Source: Gammaproteobacteria bacterium
GTDB lineage: Bacteria; Pseudomonadota; Gammaproteobacteria; Pseudomonadales; Moraxellaceae
Assembly: GCA_028868515.1 (NCBI GenBank)
Contig: JAGWUI010000012.1
Coordinates: forward strand, 34,972 to 98,971
Length of the DNA stretch: 64,000 nt
Reading direction: 5' to 3'
The notes under the pieces are model-generated. The model worked only from the letters and a program-made list of their open reading frames with translations, was not told where the DNA came from and ran no database searches. Shown in pieces: positions 36,316-45,181 of the stretch. Made by a program: the position numbers and the translations under genes. Each line of letters opens with the position of its first letter. Position 1 is the stretch's first letter.

Positions 36316-38163
36316 TTATGGGGCAATCACAATGATGGAGTTGTCATTAAATAGTGCTTGGTAAACCGAACCAGATGTTTTGGTGATTTTACCTTGTATT
36401 GCATTGTTCACTACAATGTTTGCTGAAGTGAAGTTTTGAACATTTGGAATGCTCAAACTAGCACCATTCGGATCGTTGAGTAGAGCCGCTAGTGATGCAG
36501 GCGTTGTTGCATTTGCAGCAGTATAGTTTAACGAACCAGTCAATTTGTTGTTATTGACCGTAATCTGGAAGGCAGATTGCGCTGAAGGATAGGTGAGGTT
36601 TCCTGTAAATTGGGCTTTAAAGGTATTCGTAGTCGTACCAGTGACAATATTTGTATTTACTGCAAGGTTGAAATTGATCGGGCCATCTGATGCGGTTGGA
36701 AAATTGTTATTACCTATATTATTGACATTGTAGATGGTGTTTGCTGAAAAGTTAGGCAGCTGAACTTGTGCTACAACATTTGCATTGCTTTGACCTTGCG
36801 TTACAGTTCCTGAAAAATCTAGTTCTGTTGGGATGAAACCTGTAGTGATAGGACCTGAGCCGATTTCATACTGTACTTTGGATGCGGTCACGCCTAATTG
36901 ATTTAAGGCGATGGTTGTTCCGCCGCTAACAAGGCTAATGTTTTGTAATGATATAGAGCCGCTGTCTGGGAGTTGTGCAGAGCTTACTTTATTTTGCAAA
37001 GTACCTGCTGTTGGGTAGTTGATTGAGATTGAGCTGTTTGAACCAGCCGTTAAGGTTGATGTACCTGCTGCTGTTGTCACAGAAAAACCACTGCCTGAGT
37101 TTAAAGTAAACCCATAAACACCGCTATTGAAACCTGTTGTTTGTACTGTAAGGTTCTTCACGGTCACGGTGTATGGTGTACCGTAAGTTGGAGTACATGG
37201 AGCTGTTACGCTGCAATTGGCACGTGCGAATGGTGCAATATTAAAGGTACCATTGATATTGATTGTTCCGCTCGCAGTTGTAGATACAGACAAATTATTG
37301 AGATTGGTAAATTGATCTGTGAAAGGAAATGAAGATGATGGGGTGCTCAGAAGTGTTTGTAATTGTGCAGTTGAAAACGTCATTGCACTACCAGCAGATT
37401 GTATGTAGGCATTTTGTGTAACATGGCCGATTGCATCTACTGCTTTAGTTAGCTCACTTGTATTGACTAGGTTTGCAGGCTGATAAGTCGTGAAAACAGT
37501 ATTTGCACTGGATATCATGGCGTTGGAGGTATTCACGAAATCTTTGGCGAGTTGTAATGGTGATGAGGTCGATGTCGGGCTCGTTGTCGTACTTAATGCT
37601 GTTTGAAAATTTGCCTGAGCGGTTGCTAATGGCACAATTGTAATTGATGGCATAAGCGTATGAAGATTAGTCGCAAACACCGAAGGTGAAGTAGTCAAGT
37701 CAAGAGAAGCTGCAAGTTGATTCGCAACTGCTGGAGTAATCGTAATACCATTACTAGGGTTGTTATCACTATCTAAGGATTGGAGTAAAACAAGTAGATT
37801 GTTTTGGATGTTAAAATTACTGTTACTTAGATCAATTGGTGTAATTAGGTTAGAAGCTGAAACTGTACCTAATGTGAGTGAACCAACTTTAAATGTGATG
37901 TTGTCGCCAGTGTTATAAGTAAAGTGTCCTGAAGCGTCAGTTGTACCCTGTACACCGGAAGTGGTGGTATAAGTTACACCACTCACTGCGCTGTCTACAA
38001 GTGTTCCTGTAGATGTGCCCACAGCAGAGCTTGCAGGAGATGGGTTTGAAGAACTAGAAGTAGGTGTTGAAGAACCAGAAGATGAGCTACCACCGCCACC
38101 GCAGCCTGCAAGCGCTAAGCTGCAGGCAAGAAATAATGCAGATAATTGATATGTTGATTTCAT
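36316..38163 (-). CDS. Large Ser/Thr/Asn-rich lipoprotein, function unknown
   Basis: 615 residues. Signal and lipobox LAGC are followed by GGGGSSSSGSS and a Ser/Thr/Pro-rich linker of about 30 residues. Residues 50-120 (VDSAVSGVTYTTTSGVQGTT and GHFTYNTGD) look like a Carboxypeptidase-regulatory/Big-type small beta domain that recurs in surface lipoproteins. The rest is rich in Asn, Thr and Ser and probably beta-stranded. Cysteine is nearly absent apart from the lipobox and a short CSVTAPC loop. The domain in the first part is seen in Acinetobacter lipoproteins, but I do not know its function. Confidence 0.7.
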   Translation of the reverse strand: MKSTYQLSALFLACSLALAGCGGGGSSSSGSSTPTSSSSNPSPASSAVGTSTGTLVDSAVSGVTYTTTSGVQGTTDASGHFTYNTGDNITFKVGSLTLGTVSASNLITPIDLSNSNFNIQNNLLVLLQSLDSDNNPSNGITITPAVANQLAASLDLTTSPSVFATNLHTLMPSITIVPLATAQANFQTALSTTTSPTSTSSPLQLAKDFVNTSNAMISSANTVFTTYQPANLVNTSELTKAVDAIGHVTQNAYIQSAGSAMTFSTAQLQTLLSTPSSSFPFTDQFTNLNNLSVSTTASGTININGTFNIAPFARANCSVTAPCTPTYGTPYTVTVKNLTVQTTGFNSGVYGFTLNSGSGFSVTTAAGTSTLTAGSNSSISINYPTAGTLQNKVSSAQLPDSGSISLQNISLVSGGTTIALNQLGVTASKVQYEIGSGPITTGFIPTELDFSGTVTQGQSNANVVAQVQLPNFSANTIYNVNNIGNNNFPTASDGPINFNLAVNTNIVTGTTTNTFKAQFTGNLTYPSAQSAFQITVNNNKLTGSLNYTAANATTPASLAALLNDPNGASLSIPNVQNFTSANIVVNNAIQGKITKTSGSVYQALFNDNSIIVIAP

Positions 38164-38489
38164 TCTTAGATCCCTTTTAATTGCGTGTAAAGTTTTAATA
38201 AGTTTCTTTCTTTTAAAGATATGCGTGCAAAAATGCCTGCTATTAAGCTAGGGAAATTTGTTTTTAATGACAATGTAAATTGATTAATATTGTATTAATT
38301 ATTTAAACACTTTATTTTTTTCAAATCCTCATTGTGCGGTTGCTGAAAATAAAGCGCACCTTATCTCTAGAAATGTGAAGCTTATCGCACAGTAAATTAC
38401 TTATTTATGTGATGTAAGTCAAATAATTATTTGTTTTTATAAAAATTATTTTTTCCATGTGCTGTAGTCAAATTTAACTATGAGGATTC
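38164..38489. other. A+T-rich intergenic region
   Basis: 326 bases between the lipoprotein gene and the HAD phosphatase gene, both on the minus strand. AAGGGATC lies just ahead of the lipoprotein ATG. An A/T-only inverted repeat, AAATAATT (38421-38428) with AATTATTT (38444-38451) followed by T residues, is a weak candidate for structure. No gene or tRNA is seen. Confidence 0.5.
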
Positions 38490-39167
38490 TTATAACGGTA
38501 AAAGATAGTTGCTTAACTCGTCAACCGTCCTAACCATTGCGGTTGGTTCACAACTCGCAAGTAAATCTTCTGAATGCGCGCCCCACAAGACACCAATACG
38601 AGGCATGTCAATCGCTTGTGCCATTTGCAAATCAAAAGTTGTATCGCCGACCATGACTGCATCAGCTGCATCAATTCCTGTGAATTGCAGAATTTGTTGC
38701 AGCATTAATGGGTCGGGTTTCGAATTTGCTTCGTCAGCGCTGCGAGTGATCGTGAAATAATCTCCAAGCCCACTTTGTGCGAGGACACGATCTAAGCCAT
38801 TGCGGTTTTTGCCCGTTGCGACTGCCAGATGCACGCCTTGCTCGCGCAGCCGATCAAACATTGCTGGAAAGCCTGAAAAGACTGGTGCTGCTTCAGTATG
38901 AGCATGATAGTGCTGCGCATAGACTTGGCGCATTTCGTCGATATGTTGGGTATGATTTGGAAATAGTTTCTGCATCGCCACAGGCAGTGCTAGACCAATA
39001 ATATGCTGCGCCGCCGCTGCTTCCAGCTCGACATCAAAATGTCGCCCAACTGCTTGTAAACTGCTTACAATCTGGCTGACTGAATCCATGACCGTGCCAT
39101 CCCAATCGAAGATGGCGAGTTTGAGATTTTCTGGGAGGCATTGGATTTTGTTGGATGCTTGGGTCAT
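38490..39167 (-). CDS. HAD-family phosphatase (Gph/PGP-like)
   Basis: 225 residues with the HAD motifs in order: LAIFDWDGTVMDS (nucleophile Asp), LAVATGKNRNGL, KPDP and MVGDTTFDLQMA. The alpha-helical cap lies between motif I and II, as in phosphoglycolate phosphatase. In Acinetobacter and Pseudomonas a HAD hydrolase of this kind lies beside rluC, and here the rluC gene is the next gene upstream, with a repeat between. The substrate is probably a small sugar phosphate. Confidence 0.85.
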   Translation of the reverse strand: MTQASNKIQCLPENLKLAIFDWDGTVMDSVSQIVSSLQAVGRHFDVELEAAAAQHIIGLALPVAMQKLFPNHTQHIDEMRQVYAQHYHAHTEAAPVFSGFPAMFDRLREQGVHLAVATGKNRNGLDRVLAQSGLGDYFTITRSADEANSKPDPLMLQQILQFTGIDAADAVMVGDTTFDLQMAQAIDMPRIGVLWGAHSEDLLASCEPTAMVRTVDELSNYLLPL

Positions 39168-39213
39168 ACGGATTAGCTATTTGGTGGTCAGGTGGAGTGA
39201 TGATTACCGTTTG

Positions 39214-39318
39214 TACTCCTCACCCTTCAAGGGGGAGGTTGGGAGGGGGATGGTGTTGATATCAACAGAATACCAAAGCCACCCTTCACCCAACCTCTCC
39301 CCTGAGGGGAGAGGGCTT
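39214..39318. repeat. REP-like palindromic repeat, family A variant
   Basis: CCTCACCCTTCAAGGGGGAG at the left faces CTCTCCCCTGAGGGGAGAGG at the right, with GGTTGGGAGGG opposite CCCAACCTC and a GATATC centre. It is a diverged relative of the units at 4621, 26311 and 60661. It lies between the HAD gene and rluC. Confidence 0.65.
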
Positions 39319-39341
39319 TCACATTTTAATATTTGAAAAAA

Positions 39342-40904
39342 TTACGCCCCGCGTCCTTTCACTTCCTTCCTTAATTTCTCAATCAACACTACAAAGTCAT
39401 CAGGTTGAGGTGTTTCAAAGACAGGGTAGCCTGGCACAGTTAGACGCACGGCATGTAGGCATAAACGACGAGCTTCTGCACCATGATAAGCACGTTCATG
39501 ACCGTATTTATCATCGCCAAGCAAAGGATGATTGATTGATAGACCATGCACACGAATTTGATGTGTACGTCCAGTCAGTGGACTCGCTTCAACCAATGTG
39601 GCATGAGCAAAGCGCTCGATCACGACAAAATCAGTTTGGCTTTCTTTACCATCCGCAGCAACGCGGACACGACGTTCGCCACTCGGTAAATCGACTTTTG
39701 CCAATGGCACGTCAATGCGTTGTTTATCTAACGCGACAACGCCTTTGACCAAGGCTAAGTACGTTTTACGAATTTTGCCTTCACGTAAATAGTCTTGTAG
39801 CACTTTTAACGTTGAACGTTTTTTAGCGATCATTAGTAAGCCTGATGTTTCACGGTCAAGGCGATGTACGAGTTCGAGGTAAGGCTTGCCCAGCGTCTGG
39901 CGAATTGCTTCGATCACGCCGAAATCTACGCCGCTACCGCCATGTACGGCTAAGCCAGCAGGTTTATTCAACACAATTAAGCCTTCATCTTCATAGACGA
40001 TCCGTTCACGCAAACTATCAGCCAACTCTTGCCCAATGACGGGTGCTGCGCCAATTTCACGCATCCGAATAGGAGCGACACGAATCAAGTCGCCAGTTTT
40101 AATGCGTGTGTCTGCTTTGACGCGACCTTTGTTGATGCGAACTTGTGATTCGCGAATGAGGCGGTAAATTCGTGTTTTTGGCACACCTTTTAAACGTGCG
40201 ACCAAGAAGTTATCTAAGCGTTGACCATCATGATCTTCATCGACTGTGTACCATGTGACTTGTGGAGTCGTAGTCTGTGCAGGCACAAAAGCTGCTTTAG
40301 GTTTTGGTGTGCCATTTTCAGAAAGCTCTTCAACTTCTGGTGTGGTATCGACAGGTTGATATTGCCAATAAAAAGCGGTTTCACTGCCAAAAATCGCGTC
40401 TTCTGGATCTTCTTCTACTTGGTAAGCTGCGGCAGGTTTAGAGCGCGTGTCGATACGCGGACGGTTTTCATGCTGGCGTTGCTGATTGCGATTCAAAAAT
40501 GCACCAGAACGTGAGCGTAATTGAGATTTATTGCCATCATGCGATGAGCGATTGTTTCGAGAGTCGTTTTTTGTGCGTGGATCCTGTGTACGTTCACGAC
40601 GTGAGCCTGATGCGCGTTCATTGGCTTGAATGCCTGCTTCCAAACGCGCTTCATCCGAATTGGCAGTTTTGTTACCTTCCGTATGCTGCTGAGGGCGTTT
40701 TTTTAGCTTAAAGGCTTCAGAACGGCGAGCGTCAGCAGGGTAGGACGACGGTGCGCGGCGTGAAGGCGCGTGTGTGGTTCGCTGGCGCGGCGTATCTTTA
40801 GAATTTTGCGATTTTGGGCGTCCTTGACTGTTCAAATCATCATTTTGTGATGAATCTGTGTCTGAACGGCGGTTTTTTGCGGTATGTGTGCGTGAAGTTG
40901 TCAT
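39342..40904 (-). CDS. rluC: Ribosomal large subunit pseudouridine synthase (RluC-like) with long N-terminal extension
   Basis: Makes pseudouridines in 23S rRNA. The last 310 residues are a normal RluC: S4 domain at about residues 220-278 (DGQRLDNFLVARLKGVPKTR) and the catalytic block HRLDRETSGLL with Asp at about residue 350. Ahead of it are about 210 residues rich in Arg, Ser, Asn, Gln and Lys with no fold, so the protein is much longer than E. coli RluC (319). The start at 40904 has GAAAATG nearby but no firm ribosome site, so the extension could be shorter. It is divergent from rne, as in E. coli. Confidence 0.88.
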   Translation of the reverse strand: MTTSRTHTAKNRRSDTDSSQNDDLNSQGRPKSQNSKDTPRQRTTHAPSRRAPSSYPADARRSEAFKLKKRPQQHTEGNKTANSDEARLEAGIQANERASGSRRERTQDPRTKNDSRNNRSSHDGNKSQLRSRSGAFLNRNQQRQHENRPRIDTRSKPAAAYQVEEDPEDAIFGSETAFYWQYQPVDTTPEVEELSENGTPKPKAAFVPAQTTTPQVTWYTVDEDHDGQRLDNFLVARLKGVPKTRIYRLIRESQVRINKGRVKADTRIKTGDLIRVAPIRMREIGAAPVIGQELADSLRERIVYEDEGLIVLNKPAGLAVHGGSGVDFGVIEAIRQTLGKPYLELVHRLDRETSGLLMIAKKRSTLKVLQDYLREGKIRKTYLALVKGVVALDKQRIDVPLAKVDLPSGERRVRVAADGKESQTDFVVIERFAHATLVEASPLTGRTHQIRVHGLSINHPLLGDDKYGHERAYHGAEARRLCLHAVRLTVPGYPVFETPQPDDFVVLIEKLRKEVKGRGA

Positions 40905-41708
40905 GAAAATGTATGCTTGTTGCCAAAGGTTTGCTATAGTCGGCGCACGGAACCACGTCTGCTGTGCTTATTACTGTTCAAAATACAGTTCAGCCACACA
41001 AGACAGTCCGGACGAATACGCCCCGTCGAGGTTTTCACTGCCATTATAAGGCAATTATCGACAAAACCCGTGATTGCTTGCTCATTCGACGCAGATTTAT
41101 GTATACAACTGTGTATGTGATTGAAAAGTTTGAGGAGTAACAACACGGTTAACGGTTTTTTTGCAGTCCGCTTTTATCCTAAGCGACGCAAAACGACTAC
41201 AAATGAAACCGATGCACACCAGACAGGTTGATTGCCTGTATTTGCATCGATACGTGATTGGTCTAGCCCGATGCACGTCAAGGAAGAGCGCAGCCGCACA
41301 GGTCATCATCACTGATCTTCATAATCAGAACATGATGACGAATGAAATTAGTGCCCGAGCCAGCCCCTTGCCGCGCCCGCTATCCAAGCGCTGTCATTGA
41401 TGTAGATACATTGCCAACGCCAGAAATTCGGCTTTGCTGATAGATACGAGATTAGGGTCTGTCAGCAAAACAAACAAAATTTGCGTGAACTTCGCCTAGC
41501 GGCGAGGCTTTATGAGAAAGGAAGTACTGGATTAGTGATTTACAACCACTGTTCTACAGTAAAAGTGATTCATAAAGCGTGATATTTTCAAAAATATTAC
41601 TGAAGGAAAGATGTAGGTAATAGTTGTTTTGAAAAGCATTTTTTAGTTGTCATGCAGGAAACCGACGTCTGAACTGTGTGTCGCACCCAAATAAGGTGTA
41701 ACACTGCA
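40905..41708. promoter_or_regulatory. rluC-rne divergent intergenic region, likely long rne 5' leader
   Basis: 804 bases with no convincing gene; the open frames in it lack ribosome sites and typical composition. It must hold promoters for both genes. CTTCGCC (about 41492-41498) can pair with GGCGAGG as a short TAGC-looped hairpin, and AAGG at 41691 lies ahead of the rne ATG. In E. coli the rne leader is long and binds RNase E to regulate its own mRNA; the length here fits that scheme. TATAGT at 40935-40940 is one candidate -10 box, without a good -35. Confidence 0.55.
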
Positions 41709-44700
41709 ATGAAACGTATGCTGATTAACGCGACACATGCCGAAGAAATTCGCGTCGCACTGATTAACGGTCATCGTCTTTATGATTTTGACCTCGAAAA
41801 CCGCACTCGCGAACAAAAGAAATCTAACATCTATAAAGGTCGCGTGACTCGCGTTGAACCTTCTCTAGAAGCCGTTTTTGTTGAATATGGCTCACAACGT
41901 CAGGGCTTCCTGTCGATGCGTGAAATTGCCAATTCTTATTTCAGCAAAGATCCGCGCTCAACCAACAATATTCGTGAATTGATCTCTGAAGGTACTGAAT
42001 TACTCGTTCAAATTGAAAAAGAAGAACGTGGTAATAAAGGCGCAGCGCTATCTACATTTATTTCCCTCGCTGGTCGTTATTTGGTATTGATGCCAAACAA
42101 CCCGAAAGGTGGTGGCATTAGCCGTCAAATCGCGGGCACTGTTCGTGAAGAAATGAAAGAAATTTTATCATCACTCGATGTACCTCGTGCGATGAGCGTC
42201 ATTGTCCGTACAGCAGGGATTGGTCGTAGCCAAGAAGAGCTACAACAAGATTTACAACATCTGCTTGGTCTGTGGCAAAACATTCAGAACATGGCGCAGT
42301 CTGGTCCAGCACCAATGCTTGTGCATCAGGAAGCGGGTGTAGTAACGCGCGCAGTACGCGATTATCTGCGTGATGATATTGGCGAAATCTTAATTGATAA
42401 TGAGCAGGCATATAACGAAGCGTATAGCTTTGTGCAGCAAGTGATGCCGCATCAAATCGACAAAATCAAAAAACATTTGGCAAGCGAACCATTGTTTGCA
42501 AGCTTTGGCATTGAAAGTCAAATCGAAACAGCGTATCAACGCGAAGTAAAACTGCCTTCAGGCGGTTCAATCGTGATTGACCAAACCGAAGCTTTGGTTT
42601 CCATCGACATCAACTCTGCAAAAGCAACACGCGGTGCAGATGTAGAAGACACGGCACTGAATACCAACCTTGAAGCGGCTGACGAAATTGCACGTCAATT
42701 GCGCCTGCGTGATATGGGTGGTTTGGTTGTGATCGACTTTATTGATATGGGTAAAGATCGCAACCAACGTGCAGTTGAAGCACGTCTGAAAGAAGCAACT
42801 CAGAGTGATCGTGCGCGTATCCAATTTGGTTCATTGTCGCGCTTCGGTTTGCTTGAGATGAGTCGCCAACGTCTACGTCCATCGCTTGAAGAAGCGACAG
42901 GTTATGTGTGCCCACGTTGTCATGGCACTGGCATGATTCGTGACTTGCGTTCATTGTCATTGTCTATCATGCGTGCGATTGAAGAAATTGCGCTGCGCGA
43001 ACGTCAAGGCGAAGTGCAACTGCAAGTACCTATCGAAATTGCCGCGTTCTTGTTGAATGAAAAACGTGATTCTTTAATCTACTTGGAACAAAGTAGCCGT
43101 TGCCGTATCACCATTTTGCCGCATCCACACTTGGAAACACCGCACTATCACATCAGCTTTAACCGTGATGGCAATGCGCCAGCGAGCTATGATCTAATTG
43201 AGCGTAACCAAGAGTTAGGTTATGCAACCGATTGGCAGCAACCACAATCAGCAGGTGCTCCAGTACGCCAAGCGCCGACGCGTAACAATAATAATGTGGC
43301 AAACGCACAGCAAGCCGCGCAGCCTGCGCCACAACCAGCCGCACAATTTGCTTGGTTGGAAAACTTGTTCACACCTCGTCAAGCTCGTCCACAAGGTGCA
43401 ACAACCAGCAGTGATGCAGCGAGTGCGATTGAACAAATGGTCAATGGTGGTGCTGTTAGCCGTGGTATTTATGGCGAAGTTGCGATTCCATCAGATCGTC
43501 GTCCAGCAGAAGCAACGAATAATGCGTATGCAGCAGGGGCGCCAGTCGCGGCAGCAACTCAGCAACCTGCACAATCAGGTTCAGGCCAGAAACGTGATCG
43601 TAATAACCGTAATCGCCGTGGCCGTGATCGTGATAACAATAATAATGCGGAAAATACCAATAATGAGAATAATCAGTATGCTGCATTAGCGAATGATTCT
43701 GCAACGTTTGCAGAGGAAGCGCCAGTTCCACGTAATCAGCGCAATCGTCGTAATAATCAAAATGAAGCTGCTAATGAGCGTGATACGAATGCTGGTGAAG
43801 AAGGTAATAACAACGCACCTGCACGCCGCGATCGTAATAGTAATCGCAATAGTCGTGGCCCACGTCAACGTGATAACAGCGTACTTGAAGCACAACAAAC
43901 CAGTGCTCATGTGAGCGCAGTGGTTGAGGCTAATATTCAAGCGACAACACAAGATGTAACTGACCCATTGGCGACGCAAGTGATTGCAAACCCAGCGGAT
44001 AGTGATGCATCAAATCTGGTCGTTTTCGGCTTGGAAAATGGTGTTGAAACCACAGTCACTCCGTTGCAAGCAGATGTCGTAGAGGTCGCGGCCCCAGTTG
44101 AGGCTGCTACCGAGCAATCAGAAGCTGTAGTTGAAGCGACACCTGTCAAGACCGCAGATGCTCCTCGTGCGGCAAATGATCCACGTGAGCGCCGTCGTCG
44201 CCGTGAGTTAGGCTTGGATCAACCCGCACCTGTCGTTGCTGAACAAGTGACACCCAGTGTTCATTATGAGCCTGTTGCTGTTCAAGGTTCAGTGGGTGAT
44301 TTTGTACGCGCTGCGCTTGGTGCGGACGGTGAAGTCTTACTGGCGGAAGGACGTGTAGTTGAAGCGTTCTTAACAGCACTGAAAGGTCGTCCAGTCGTGA
44401 CAGAGCTTCCTGTGGCTGTTTCAGAAGTTGCAGTTGAAGCTGAAGTAGTGTTGCAGGATGCACCTGTGATTGCGACAGCAGCAGCATCTTTGCCACCGAT
44501 GACAACTGATGTGATTGCGCCACCAGTTGCAGATCGTCCACGCGCTGCAAATGATCCACGTATGCGTCGTCGTTTGGCTGCGGAAGCGAAGTTGGCAGAA
44601 TCAACTGAACCAGTCACATTGTCTGAAATCCCTTTAGATGATTTGATGCCTGTTGACGCTGAAACTACCGAAGTTGCAGTAGAGGAAGTCATTACAACGG

Positions 44701-44990
44701 GTCAAACTTCAGGGCTTGAAGTCAGTTTGATTGCTCCAGAAGCTCAACCAACAACAGAGACTGAAGTTGTTGAGGTTGAGTCTATTGTTTCTCATGAAGA
44801 GCCGACATCAGAAGTTCAGGCATTCACTGAGGACGAAGGTGCGGAAGAAGAGCTTGTTGAGGGTGTCGATGATGATCAGGCTGTTGATGATCATGAACCA
44901 GAAAGCGCCAATCCCGAGAATCGGGGTCGTCCACGTCGCCCTCGTGTCGGTGGTCGTCCGCCAAAGAAACGTGCGCCAGTGATTGAATAA
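41709..44990 (+). CDS. rne: Ribonuclease E
   Basis: Essential endoribonuclease that starts mRNA decay and matures rRNA and tRNA; core of the degradosome. N-terminal half: S1 domain ([20 protein letters not shown]), RNase H-like and 5'-sensor parts, catalytic Asp in VSIDINSAK and [12 protein letters not shown], and the zinc link CPRCHGTG near residue 402. The C-terminal half (about 540 residues) is disordered, with Arg/Asn-rich stretches and two NDPR motifs at about residues 823 and 948 ([14 protein letters not shown] and [15 protein letters not shown]). ATG 41709 is chosen, giving 1093 residues. Ends with a short hairpin. Confidence 0.96.
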   Translation: MKRMLINATHAEEIRVALINGHRLYDFDLENRTREQKKSNIYKGRVTRVEPSLEAVFVEYGSQRQGFLSMREIANSYFSKDPRSTNNIRELISEGTELLVQIEKEERGNKGAALSTFISLAGRYLVLMPNNPKGGGISRQIAGTVREEMKEILSSLDVPRAMSVIVRTAGIGRSQEELQQDLQHLLGLWQNIQNMAQSGPAPMLVHQEAGVVTRAVRDYLRDDIGEILIDNEQAYNEAYSFVQQVMPHQIDKIKKHLASEPLFASFGIESQIETAYQREVKLPSGGSIVIDQTEALVSIDINSAKATRGADVEDTALNTNLEAADEIARQLRLRDMGGLVVIDFIDMGKDRNQRAVEARLKEATQSDRARIQFGSLSRFGLLEMSRQRLRPSLEEATGYVCPRCHGTGMIRDLRSLSLSIMRAIEEIALRERQGEVQLQVPIEIAAFLLNEKRDSLIYLEQSSRCRITILPHPHLETPHYHISFNRDGNAPASYDLIERNQELGYATDWQQPQSAGAPVRQAPTRNNNNVANAQQAAQPAPQPAAQFAWLENLFTPRQARPQGATTSSDAASAIEQMVNGGAVSRGIYGEVAIPSDRRPAEATNNAYAAGAPVAAATQQPAQSGSGQKRDRNNRNRRGRDRDNNNNAENTNNENNQYAALANDSATFAEEAPVPRNQRNRRNNQNEAANERDTNAGEEGNNNAPARRDRNSNRNSRGPRQRDNSVLEAQQTSAHVSAVVEANIQATTQDVTDPLATQVIANPADSDASNLVVFGLENGVETTVTPLQADVVEVAAPVEAATEQSEAVVEATPVKTADAPRAANDPRERRRRRELGLDQPAPVVAEQVTPSVHYEPVAVQGSVGDFVRAALGADGEVLLAEGRVVEAFLTALKGRPVVTELPVAVSEVAVEAEVVLQDAPVIATAAASLPPMTTDVIAPPVADRPRAANDPRMRRRLAAEAKLAESTEPVTLSEIPLDDLMPVDAETTEVAVEEVITTGQTSGLEVSLIAPEAQPTTETEVVEVESIVSHEEPTSEVQAFTEDEGAEEELVEGVDDDQAVDDHEPESANPENRGRPRRPRVGGRPPKKRAPVIE

Positions 44991-45002
44991 ATCGTAAAAA
45001 AG

Positions 45003-45043
45003 ACCTATCGTCAGCAACAATTGGCGGTAGGTTTAATTTTTGT
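45003..45043 (+). terminator. Probable terminator after rne
   Basis: ACCTATCG pairs with CGGTAGGT with one G-U pair across a loop of about 15 bases, followed by TTAATTTTTG. Moderate strength. Confidence 0.6.
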
Positions 45044-45181
45044 AAAAGCTGCAAATATTAGATGTGTGATAAATCAAATATTTGCAATGATTGTGAGTGT
45101 CGTGGTGTGAGCTTGTTGCTGATTTATAGTTTGCGCTATAAACCTGCGACAGAAGTTTTTATTGAATACAGGAATTCATTT

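Noticed and set aside
36316..38163. Ser-rich start as a CRISPR-like or tandem repeat.
   Set aside because: The repeats are short codon runs (Ser/Gly) in a coding linker, not spaced direct repeats with unique spacers. No CRISPR array is present in the window.
41161..41400. A 79-codon frame in the rluC-rne gap.
   Set aside because: No ribosome site, basic and low-information composition, and position in a likely rne leader; I treat the gap as non-coding.
43222..43689. A 155-codon frame within rne.
   Set aside because: It overlaps the disordered, low-complexity rne tail in another frame; its His/Gln-rich composition is a shadow of the coding frame.
44146..44692. Antisense frames of 136 to 152 codons within rne.
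   Set aside because: They lie opposite the Ala/Glu/Val-rich rne tail, have no ribosome site and no recognisable domain.
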